This document shows, in pieces, positions 27,234 to 34,181 of a stretch of 34,181 bases of DNA. The DNA comes from an uncultured Rhodospirillales bacterium (GTDB lineage: Bacteria; Pseudomonadota; Alphaproteobacteria; Reyranellales; Reyranellaceae), in contig CAMFJT010000032.1 in assembly GCA_945957125.1 (NCBI GenBank), positions 1 through 34,181 of the forward strand. Direction: 5' to 3'. Made by a program: the position numbers and the translations under genes. The notes under the pieces are model-generated. The model saw only the letters and a list, made by a program, of their open reading frames with translations. It did not search any database and was not told the DNA's origin. The first letter of the stretch is position 1; each line of letters opens with the position of its first letter.

Positions 27234-30200
27234 ATGAACCCGTCGCGGATCTTCATCGAGCGTCCGGTCGGGACCTCGCTGATGATGGTCGCGATCATGC
27301 TGGTCGGCATGATCGCCTACCGCTTCCTGCCGCTCTCGGCGCTGCCCGAGGTCGACTATCCGACGATCCGCGTCCTGACGCTCTATCCCGGTGCCGGGCC
27401 CGAGGTGATGACCTCGTCGATCACCGCGCCGCTCGAGCGTCAGTTCGGCCAGATGCCGGGCCTCAACCAGATGACGTCGACCAGCTCGGCGGGCGCCTCG
27501 GCGATCACGCTGCAGTTCGACCTCAAGCTCTCGATCGACATCGCCGAGCAGCAGGTCCAGGCCGCGATCAATGCCGCCGGCAACCTGCTGCCCGCCGACC
27601 TCCCGGCGCCGCCGATCTATGCCAAGGTCAACCCGGCCGATGCGCCGATCCTGACCCTCGCGGTCACCTCCAAGACCGATCCGTTGACCAAGGTCCACGA
27701 CATGGTGGACACGCGGCTGGCGCAGAAGATCTCGCAGATCGCCGGCGTCGGCCTGGTCAGCCTGGAGGGCGGCCAGAAGCCGGGTTACCGCATTCGTGCC
27801 AACCCGACGGCGCTGGCTGCCTACGGCCTCAACGTCGACGACCTGCGCACCACCATCACCAACGCCAACGTCAACACGCCCAAGGGAAATTTCGACGGGC
27901 CGACGCGTTCCTACACGATCAACGCCAACGACCAGATCACCGATCCCGAGATGTTCAACGACGTGGTCGTCGCCTGGCGCAACGGCGCGCCGGTGCGTCT
28001 GCGCGAGGTCGCGACGGTCGAGGCGGCGCAGGAGAACAACCGGTTGGCCGCCTGGATGAACGCGACCCAGGCGGTGATCGTGAACGTCCAGCGCCAGCCC
28101 GGCGCCAACGTCATCGCCGTGGTCGACAGCATCAAGGCGCAGCTGCCGACCCTGAAGGCGACGCTGCCGCCGTCGTTCGACGTGGCGGTGCTGACCGATC
28201 GCACGATCACGATCCGGGCCTCGGTCCACGACGTGCAGATCGAGCTGGCCTTCGCCGTCCTGCTGGTCGTGGTGGTGATCTTCCTCTTCCTCGGCGACTG
28301 GCGCGCCACCATCATCCCCAGCCTGTCGGTGCCGCTGTCGCTGGTCGGCACGCTGGCGGTGATGTACCTCGCGGATTTCAGCCTCAACAACCTGTCGATC
28401 ATGGCGCTCACCATCGCCACCGGTTTCGTGGTCGACGACGCGATCGTCATGATCGAGAACATCGCGCGCTACATCGAGGAAGGCGAGGAGCCGTACGAGG
28501 CGGCGCTCAAGGGCTCGAGCCAGATCGCCTTCACCGTCGTGTCGCTTACCGTGTCGCTGATCGCGGTGCTGATTCCGCTGCTCTTCATGGGCGACGTCGT
28601 CGGCCGGCTGTTCAGCGAGTTCGCCGTCACGCTGTCGGTCACCATCCTGATCTCGGCCGTGGTCTCGCTCACGCTGGTGCCGATGATGTGCGCCATCCTG
28701 CTGCGCAAGCGCGAGGTGGCGGAGGGCGCCGGCGAGAAGGAGCGGCATGCCGAAGCCGAGGCACTGGGCGCGCGCTGGTTCAACAGGCTGATCGGCTGGT
28801 ACGACAAGTGCCTGGTCGTGGTGTTCCGCCACCAGGGGCTCACCCTGGTCGTGGCGCTCGGCACCGTCGCGTTGACCGTCGTGCTCTACATCCTGATCCC
28901 CAAGGGGTTCTTCCCGGTGCAGGACAACGGCCTGATCCAGGCAGTGACGGAGGCGCCGCAGAGCGTGTCGTTCGAGGCCATGAGCGAGCGCCAGCGCGCG
29001 TTGGCCGACGTCATCCTGAACGATCCCGATGTCGAGAGCCTGACCTCGTTCGTCGGCGTCGACGGCACCAACCCGACGCTCAATTCCGGGCGCATGCTGA
29101 TCAACCTCAAGCCGCGCGACCAGCGCACGCTCAGCGCCAGCCAGATCATCCGCCGGCTGCAGCGCGAGACCGCGTCGCTGCAGGGCATCACCCTCTACAT
29201 GCAGCCGGCGCAGGATCTCAGCATCGATTCGACGGTCAGCCGCACCCAGTACCAGTTCGTGCTCGAGAGCCCCAATCCGGACGACTTCGACGTCTGGGTG
29301 CCACGCCTGGTGGATCGCATGGCGCAGATCCCGGAGATCACCGACGTCGCCAGCGATCTGCAGAACAAGGGCCTGGCGATGTTCATCCGGATCGACCGCG
29401 ATGCCGCCGCGCGCTTCGGCATCACCGCGGCGACGATCGACAACCTTCTCTACGACGCCTTCGGCCAGCGCATCGTCTCGACGGTCTACACCCAGTCGAA
29501 CCAGTATCGCGTGATCTACGAGGTCGAGCCGCGCATGGCCCGCACGCTCGATTCGCTCTACAACCTCTACCTGCCGGGCTCGACCTCCGGCAAGCAGGTG
29601 CCGCTGTCGGCGATCGCCACCTTCGAGCAGCGCACCGCGCCGCTGCGGCTCGATCGCCTCAGCCAGTTCCCGGCGACCACCGTCTCCTTCAATCTCGCGC
29701 CGGGAGCCTCGCTCGGCCAGGCGGTCGATGCCATCGTCGCCGCGCAGAAGGAGATCGGCATGCCGCGGCAGATGCAGACCCATTTCCAGGGCGCTGCGCT
29801 TGCGTTCCAGAAGGCGCTCGACAGCCAGCTCATGCTCATCCTGGCGGCGATCGTCACCGTCTATATCGTGCTCGGCGTCCTCTACGAGAGCTACATCCAT
29901 CCGATCACGATCCTGTCGACCCTGCCATCGGCAGGCATCGGCGCGCTGCTGGCGCTGATGATCGCAGGCGACGATCTCAGCGTCGTGGCGATCATCGGCA
30001 TCGTGCTACTGATCGGCATCGTCAAGAAGAACGCGATCATGATGATCGACTTCGCGCTCGACGCCGAACGCAACCAGGGCAAGGCGCCGCTCGAGGCGAT
30101 CCACCAGGCCTGCCTGCTGCGCTTCCGTCCCATCCTGATGACGACCATCGCCGCCCTGGTCGGCGCGCTGCCGCTGATGCTGGGCTCGGGCACCGGCTCG

Positions 30201-30383
30201 GAGCTTCGCCATCCGCTCGGCCTTACCATCGTCGGCGGCCTGATCGTCAGCCAGGTGCTGACGCTGTTCACCACGCCGGTGATCTATCTCGCCTTCGACC
30301 GGCTCGCCCGGCGCGTGCGCGGCAAGCCGCTCGACACCCCGGCTTACCCGCTGGCCGACCTGCCGGAAAGCCATCGGCCGTGA
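27234..30383 (+). CDS. mdtB: RND multidrug efflux permease, first subunit
   Basis: This 1049-aa HAE1-type pump has 12 predicted membrane helices and two large periplasmic loops. [17 protein letters not shown] is the N-terminal start typical of MdtB/Mux[14 protein letters not shown] carries the proton-relay Asp401-Asp402 in helix 4. Later blocks are [21 protein letters not shown] and [20 protein letters not shown], then [16 protein letters not shown]. With the second pump gene downstream it would form a mixed trimer, as in MdtBC. Drug range is not predictable. Confidence 0.95.
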   Translation: MNPSRIFIERPVGTSLMMVAIMLVGMIAYRFLPLSALPEVDYPTIRVLTLYPGAGPEVMTSSITAPLERQFGQMPGLNQMTSTSSAGASAITLQFDLKLSIDIAEQQVQAAINAAGNLLPADLPAPPIYAKVNPADAPILTLAVTSKTDPLTKVHDMVDTRLAQKISQIAGVGLVSLEGGQKPGYRIRANPTALAAYGLNVDDLRTTITNANVNTPKGNFDGPTRSYTINANDQITDPEMFNDVVVAWRNGAPVRLREVATVEAAQENNRLAAWMNATQAVIVNVQRQPGANVIAVVDSIKAQLPTLKATLPPSFDVAVLTDRTITIRASVHDVQIELAFAVLLVVVVIFLFLGDWRATIIPSLSVPLSLVGTLAVMYLADFSLNNLSIMALTIATGFVVDDAIVMIENIARYIEEGEEPYEAALKGSSQIAFTVVSLTVSLIAVLIPLLFMGDVVGRLFSEFAVTLSVTILISAVVSLTLVPMMCAILLRKREVAEGAGEKERHAEAEALGARWFNRLIGWYDKCLVVVFRHQGLTLVVALGTVALTVVLYILIPKGFFPVQDNGLIQAVTEAPQSVSFEAMSERQRALADVILNDPDVESLTSFVGVDGTNPTLNSGRMLINLKPRDQRTLSASQIIRRLQRETASLQGITLYMQPAQDLSIDSTVSRTQYQFVLESPNPDDFDVWVPRLVDRMAQIPEITDVASDLQNKGLAMFIRIDRDAAARFGITAATIDNLLYDAFGQRIVSTVYTQSNQYRVIYEVEPRMARTLDSLYNLYLPGSTSGKQVPLSAIATFEQRTAPLRLDRLSQFPATTVSFNLAPGASLGQAVDAIVAAQKEIGMPRQMQTHFQGAALAFQKALDSQLMLILAAIVTVYIVLGVLYESYIHPITILSTLPSAGIGALLALMIAGDDLSVVAIIGIVLLIGIVKKNAIMMIDFALDAERNQGKAPLEAIHQACLLRFRPILMTTIAALVGALPLMLGSGTGSELRHPLGLTIVGGLIVSQVLTLFTTPVIYLAFDRLARRVRGKPLDTPAYPLADLPESHRP

Positions 30384-30401
30384 AGACGAGCCCGCTGTTG
30401 T

Positions 30402-30539
30402 CTTTCCCTCCCCCGCCTTCGGGGGAGGTGTCAGCGTCTTACGCTGACGGAGGGGGTCGGACTCAAGCAACGCCGCAACCCTTGACCCGCTCCGTCGCGG
30501 ATTACCGCGCCACCTCCCCCGAAGACGGGGGAGGGAAAG
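30402..30539. repeat. Palindromic intergenic repeat, copy A
   Basis: A 138-bp element bounded by perfect 14-bp inverted repeats (CTTTCCCTCCCCCG and its complement). Inside are a perfect hairpin GTCAGCGT-CTT-ACGCTGAC at 30430-30448, a partly paired middle arm (GGAGGGGGTC against GACCCGCTCC), and a right part GATTACCGCGCCACCTCCCC. It lies between the two RND genes. Copy B at 33976-34111 shares the hairpin and right part almost exactly. Confidence 0.88.
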
Positions 30540-30547
30540 TCTTCGCT

Positions 30548-30611
30548 GGGACCGCGCCACTCCGTGGCGCTCATCTCATGAGCATGAGGCGTCACGGAGT
30601 GGCGCGGTCCC
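30548..30611. repeat. Palindrome directly before the second RND gene
   Basis: A perfect 19-bp inverted repeat, GGGACCGCGCCACTCCGTG at 30548-30566 and its complement at 30593-30611, with a further paired region inside (CTCAT with ATGAG). It ends 4 bp before the ATG at 30616, fills the ribosome-site region and is unlike the 138-bp repeat next to it. Confidence 0.85.
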
Positions 30612-30615
30612 GGCC

Positions 30616-33600
30616 ATGATGAATCTCTCCGCGCCGTTCATCGCCCGGCCGGTGGCGACGACCCTTCTTACCCTCGGCGTGCTGCTGGCGGGCATCCTGG
30701 GTTTCGTCAACCTCGCCGTGGCGCCGTTGCCCAAGATCGACTTCCCGACGATCTCGGTGACCGCCTCGCTGCCCGGCGCCTCGCCCGACACGGTGGCGAC
30801 CAGCGTGACGACGCCGCTCGAGCGCCGGCTGGGCGCGATCGCCGGCGTCACCGAGATCACCTCGACCAGCACGGTCGGCAATTCGCGCATCACCCTGCAG
30901 TTCGACCTGTCGCGCTCGATCGACGGCGCGGCGCGCGACGTGCAGGCCGCGATCAATGCCGCACGCGCGGACCTGCCGAGCGACCTGCGCAGCAATCCGC
31001 AATACCGCAAGATCAACCCGGCCGACGCGCCGGTGCTGGTCCTGGCGCTGACCTCGGAAACGCTCGGCCAGGGCCGCCTCTACGACGCGGCCTCCAACAT
31101 CCTGCAGCAGCGGCTGAGCCAGGTCACCGGCGTCGGCCAGGTAAGCCTGGGCGGCAGCTCGCTGCCGGCGGTGCGGGTGGAGATCAATCCGACGGCGCTG
31201 GCCAAGTACCAGATCGGCCTCGAAAGCGTGCGCGCCGCGCTCGCCGCCGCCAACGCCAACACGCCGAAGGGCGGCATCGAGGTCGGCGAGCAACGCTGGC
31301 AGCTCTACACCAACGACCAGTCGCGTACCGCCGAGGAGTACCGGCCGCTGATCATCGCCTGGCGCAACGGCGCGCCGGTGCGGCTGAGCGACGTGGCCGA
31401 GGTGATCGATGCCACCGAGGACATCCGCAACGAGGGCCAGGCCAACGGCAAGCGCTCGGTGCTGGTGATCCTCTACCTGCAGCCCAACGCCAACATCATC
31501 GAGACGGTCGACGAGGTGAAGGCGCTGCTGCCCGACCTGCAGGCCGCCCTGCCCAACGACGTCGATCTCATGATCGCGTCGGACCGCACAACCACCATCC
31601 GCGCCTCGCTGCGGGAAGTGGAGCGCGCGCTCACCATCAGCGTGATCCTGGTCGTGCTGGTGACCTTCGCCTTCCTGCGCTCGTTCCGGGCCGGGCTGGT
31701 GCCCTCGGTCGCCGTGCCGGTCTCTCTCGTCGGCACCTTCGGCGTCATGTACCTGCTGGGCTACAGCCTGAACAACCTCTCGCTGATGGCCATGACCATC
31801 GCGGCGGGCTTCGTGGTCGACGACGCCATCATCGTGCTGGAGAACATCCAGCGCCACATCGAGGAGGGCATGCCGCGCATGAAGGCAGCCCTGCTCGGCT
31901 CGCGCGAGGTCGGCTTCACCGTGGTCTCGATGAGCCTGTCGCTGATCGCGGTGTTCATCCCGATCCTGCTGATGGGCGGCATCGTCGGCCGGCTGTTCCG
32001 CGAGTTCGCGGTGACACTGTCGATCGCCATCCTGATCTCGATGGTGATCTCGCTCACCACGACGCCGATGATGTGCGCCTACGTGCTGAAGCCGCCGCGC
32101 CGCAAGGACGAGCAGGGGGGCGAAGCGGAAAAGCCGCCCGGCCGGCTGGCGCGGATCAGCGAGCGCATGTTCACGGCGGTGCAGAACGGCTATGGCCGCA
32201 CGCTCCGCATCGTGCTGCGCCATCCGCGGCTCACGATGGTGGTGTTCCTCGCCACCGTCATCCTCAATATCTTCCTGTACGTGCAGATCCCGAAAGGCTT
32301 CTTCCCGCAGCAGGACACGGGCCGCATCGTCGGCGGCATCCGCGCCGACCAGAGCATCTCCTTCCAGTCGATGCGCCGGAAGTTCCGACAGTTCGTCGGA
32401 ATCATCCGCGAAGATCCGGCGATCGAGAGCGTGGTTGGCTTCACCGGGGGGTTCCAGGTCAATTCCGGTTTCCTGTTCGCGACGCTGAAGCCGCTCGGCG
32501 AGCGCAAGGAATCGGCCGATCAGGTGATCGCGCGGCTGCGTCCAAAGCTCGCCCAGGTGCCGGGCGCGAACGTCTTTCTCCAGGCAACGCAGGATATCCG
32601 GGTCGGCGGCCGGCAGGGCAACTCGCAGTACCAGTTCACCCTCCAGAGCGATTCCCTGGCGGACCTCTATCTCTGGGGACCGAAGCTGGTCGAAGCCCTG
32701 CGGCGCGATACCTCGGTGATCACCGATGTCGATTCGGACCAGCAGCAGCGCGGCTTGCAGGTCAACCTGACGATCGACCGCGACGCGGCGGCACGGCTCG
32801 GCGTGTCGTCGCGCACCATCTCGGCCACGCTCTACGATGCGTTCGGCCAGCGCCAGGTCTCGACGATCTACAATGCGCTGAACCAGTATCACGTGGTCAT
32901 GGAGGTCTCGCCCGAATACTGGGAGAACCCGGAATCGCTGAAGGACATCTATGTCAGCACGTCGGGCGGCGCGGTGAGTGGCGCACAGTCGACCGCGGGC
33001 ACCGTGACCCAGTCGGCGCCCACCCAGACGCCCCAGATCGCCGCCCTGACCGGCGCCGGCGCGACGCTGCTCGATCCCAGCGCCGCCGTGCGCAACCAGC
33101 GCACCAACGCGATCGCCGTCAGCGGCCGCGGCTCGGCATCGACCGGGGCGGCGGTCAGCACGTCGCCGGAGACGATGATCCCGCTGTCGGCCGTCACCAA
33201 CTATGAGTTCGGTACGACGCCGCTCGGCGTCAACCACCAGGGGCTGTTCGTCGCCAGCACCCTCTCGTTCAACCTGACAGTGGGCAAGACGCTGAGCGAC
33301 GCAGTGGCCTACGTGAACGACACGATGCGCGAGATCGGCATGCCGACCACCATCCACGGCTCGTTCCAGGGCACGGCGCGCGCCTTCCAGCAGTCGCTCA
33401 ACAGCCAGATCCTGGTCGTGCTCGCCGCGCTGGCGGCGATCTACATCGTGCTCGGCATGCTGTACGAGAGCTACATCCACCCGATCACGATCCTCTCGAC
33501 CTTGCCCTCCGCCGGCATCGGTGCGCTGCTGGCCCTGCAGCTCTCGGGCATCGAGTTCAGCATCATCGCCATGATCGGCGTGCTGCTGCTGGTCGGCATC

Positions 33601-33954
33601 GTGAAGAAGAACGCCATCATGATGATCGACGTGGCGCTGGAGCGCGAGCGGCACGACGGGCTGGCGGCGCCCGAGGCGATCTACCAGGCCTGCCTGCTGC
33701 GCTTCCGGCCGATCCTGATGACGACCATGGCGGCGATGCTGGGCGCCCTGCCGCTCGCGCTGGGCTTCGGCGACGGCGCGGAGCTGCGCCAGCCGCTCGG
33801 CATCTCGATCATCGGCGGCCTGGTCGTCAGCCAGATCCTGACTCTCTATACGACCCCCGTCATCTACATCTATCTCGATCGCTTCCGTCGCCGCGACCGC
33901 GACAGCCACAGCCGGCTGGCGCGCGCGATGGGCGGTCTCGAGGCGCGCACATGA
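30616..33954 (+). CDS. mdtC: RND multidrug efflux permease, second subunit
   Basis: This 1112-aa pump matches the MdtC/MuxC type, with [17 protein letters not shown] at the start and Asp402-Asp403 in [33 protein letters not shown] and [20 protein letters not shown] mark the periplasmic and later membrane regions. It is about 70 residues longer than usual because of a Ser/Thr/Ala/Gly-rich insert at about 780-850, after [17 protein letters not shown] believe similar inserts exist in relatives, so this is not a defect. Starts are ATG 30616 or the next ATG at 30619; neither has a visible ribosome site because a palindrome occupies it. The stop overlaps the next gene as ATGA. Confidence 0.94.
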   Translation: MMNLSAPFIARPVATTLLTLGVLLAGILGFVNLAVAPLPKIDFPTISVTASLPGASPDTVATSVTTPLERRLGAIAGVTEITSTSTVGNSRITLQFDLSRSIDGAARDVQAAINAARADLPSDLRSNPQYRKINPADAPVLVLALTSETLGQGRLYDAASNILQQRLSQVTGVGQVSLGGSSLPAVRVEINPTALAKYQIGLESVRAALAAANANTPKGGIEVGEQRWQLYTNDQSRTAEEYRPLIIAWRNGAPVRLSDVAEVIDATEDIRNEGQANGKRSVLVILYLQPNANIIETVDEVKALLPDLQAALPNDVDLMIASDRTTTIRASLREVERALTISVILVVLVTFAFLRSFRAGLVPSVAVPVSLVGTFGVMYLLGYSLNNLSLMAMTIAAGFVVDDAIIVLENIQRHIEEGMPRMKAALLGSREVGFTVVSMSLSLIAVFIPILLMGGIVGRLFREFAVTLSIAILISMVISLTTTPMMCAYVLKPPRRKDEQGGEAEKPPGRLARISERMFTAVQNGYGRTLRIVLRHPRLTMVVFLATVILNIFLYVQIPKGFFPQQDTGRIVGGIRADQSISFQSMRRKFRQFVGIIREDPAIESVVGFTGGFQVNSGFLFATLKPLGERKESADQVIARLRPKLAQVPGANVFLQATQDIRVGGRQGNSQYQFTLQSDSLADLYLWGPKLVEALRRDTSVITDVDSDQQQRGLQVNLTIDRDAAARLGVSSRTISATLYDAFGQRQVSTIYNALNQYHVVMEVSPEYWENPESLKDIYVSTSGGAVSGAQSTAGTVTQSAPTQTPQIAALTGAGATLLDPSAAVRNQRTNAIAVSGRGSASTGAAVSTSPETMIPLSAVTNYEFGTTPLGVNHQGLFVASTLSFNLTVGKTLSDAVAYVNDTMREIGMPTTIHGSFQGTARAFQQSLNSQILVVLAALAAIYIVLGMLYESYIHPITILSTLPSAGIGALLALQLSGIEFSIIAMIGVLLLVGIVKKNAIMMIDVALERERHDGLAAPEAIYQACLLRFRPILMTTMAAMLGALPLALGFGDGAELRQPLGISIIGGLVVSQILTLYTTPVIYIYLDRFRRRDRDSHSRLARAMGGLEART

Positions 33955-34181
33955 GCTGGAATAGACGATCAGGCTTTCCTCCCCATTCTTATGGGGAGGT
34001 GTCAGCGTCTTACGCTGACGGAGGGGTCATGGGCCACACCGGGTTTGCAGCCCATGACTCCTCCGTCGCCGATTACCGCGCCACCTCCCCGCGCCGCCAC
34101 GCGGGGAGGAATTTGATTGTCGCGACCGTCCTGGCCGGCTCCCTGTCGGGTTGCCTGGTCGGGCCGGACTACGAACGGCCG
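33951..34181 (+). CDS. NodT-type outer-membrane efflux lipoprotein, N-terminal part (cut by window end)
   Basis: From the ATG overlapping the mdtC stop, 77 codons stay open to the window edge. The first residues MSWNRRSG give a positively charged start. Residues about 9-54 are encoded by repeat copy B. Then [14 protein letters not shown] is a hydrophobic stretch with a lipobox, Cys68 being the expected lipidated residue, and LVGPDYERP is the usual mature start of NodT/OprM-type channel proteins. The product would be the outer-membrane part of the MdtABC-like pump. Joined without the repeat, MSWNRRSG plus [14 protein letters not shown] would be a normal lipoprotein signal. Alternative starts are ATG 34029 inside the repeat and TTG 34113 with GGAGG 3 nt upstream; the latter lacks a charged start. 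The C-terminal part lies outside the window. Confidence 0.75.
   Translation, partial: MSWNRRSGFPPHSYGEVSASYADGGVMGHTGFAAHDSSVADYRATSPRRHAGRNLIVATVLAGSLSGCLVGPDYERP
33976..34111. repeat. Palindromic repeat, copy B, inside a coding frame
   Basis: A 136-bp copy of the element at 30402-30539, bounded by TTCCTCCCC and GGGGAGGAA. It keeps the hairpin GTCAGCGTCTTACGCTGAC, GACGGAGG against CCTCCGTC, and GATTACCGCGCCACCTCCCC. Its middle arm differs from copy A in sequence but is still paired: GTCATGGGC with GCCCATGAC. It lies within the open frame of the NodT-like gene. Confidence 0.88.

Noticed and set aside
32950..33180. Insert of about 70 residues in the second RND pump as a new domain
   Set aside because: Low-complexity Ser/Thr/Ala/Gly sequence without fold signals; I believe similar inserts occur in relatives, so it is noted but not claimed as new.
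27204..33909. Two long minus-strand frames, 898 and 1105 codons, opposite the RND pump genes
   Set aside because: Mirror frames of strongly recognised RND genes; their His/Asp/Arg-rich sequence has no family character.
30402..34111. CRISPR array or transposon ends from the repeated palindromes
   Set aside because: Only two copies more than 3 kb apart enclosing a normal operon gene; no transposase, no regular spacing and no clear target duplication.

Overview
The window is high-GC DNA packed with genes, and it looks like an alphaproteobacterial chromosome from a soil or water oligotroph of the Rhodospirillales/Hyphomicrobiales type (Reyranella-like is my guess). The reasons are the GC-rich codon use, Bug-type solute receptors, a class III CoA-transferase, a TPP-riboswitch-controlled thiC, an MdtABC-type double-RND efflux operon and short palindromic repeats between genes. 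No rRNA, tRNA, CRISPR array, phage or IS transposase was seen.

Layout. (1) 83-5677, sulfatase locus: a minus-strand run of AraC-type regulator, cytoplasmic-type sulfatase and DUF924 protein, divergent from an exported 844-aa arylsulfatase. (2) 5736-8468: a GST-like protein facing away from an M17 aminopeptidase that overlaps a cupin/thiol-dioxygenase-like gene, closed by a long palindrome. (3) 8478-15008, minus strand: a yejABEF-type peptide/microcin ABC importer followed by a D-2-hydroxyacid dehydrogenase. (4) 15097-16895, minus strand: a patatin-like lipase with two membrane segments and a C-terminal GAF-like domain, coupled to a tiny hypothetical gene. (5) 16970-21149: two Bug-type solute-binding proteins divergent from a GrdB-like gene and a CaiB/BaiF CoA-transferase. 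The GrdB-like gene is split by an in-frame TGA followed by Pro-Val-Cys and a short hairpin, which I read as selenocysteine in a UxxC redox motif. (6) 21169-25703: a VapBC-type toxin-antitoxin pair, a TPP riboswitch with thiC, and a porin-like outer-membrane protein. (7) 25852-34181: adaptor, RND pump 1, RND pump 2 and the start of a NodT-type outer-membrane lipoprotein.

Two observations stand out. The first is the probable selenoprotein at 19004-19930, which an ordinary gene caller would split or mark as broken. The second is a palindromic repeat of about 137 bp present twice, at 30402-30539 and 33976-34111. Copy one lies between the two RND genes. Copy two sits inside the N-terminal coding region of the NodT-like gene and keeps the frame open, as if a palindromic element had inserted into the signal peptide without breaking the gene.

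Most genes are called from recognisable motifs in their translations. No database or folding tool was used, so domain limits are approximate and all promoter and operator calls are weak.
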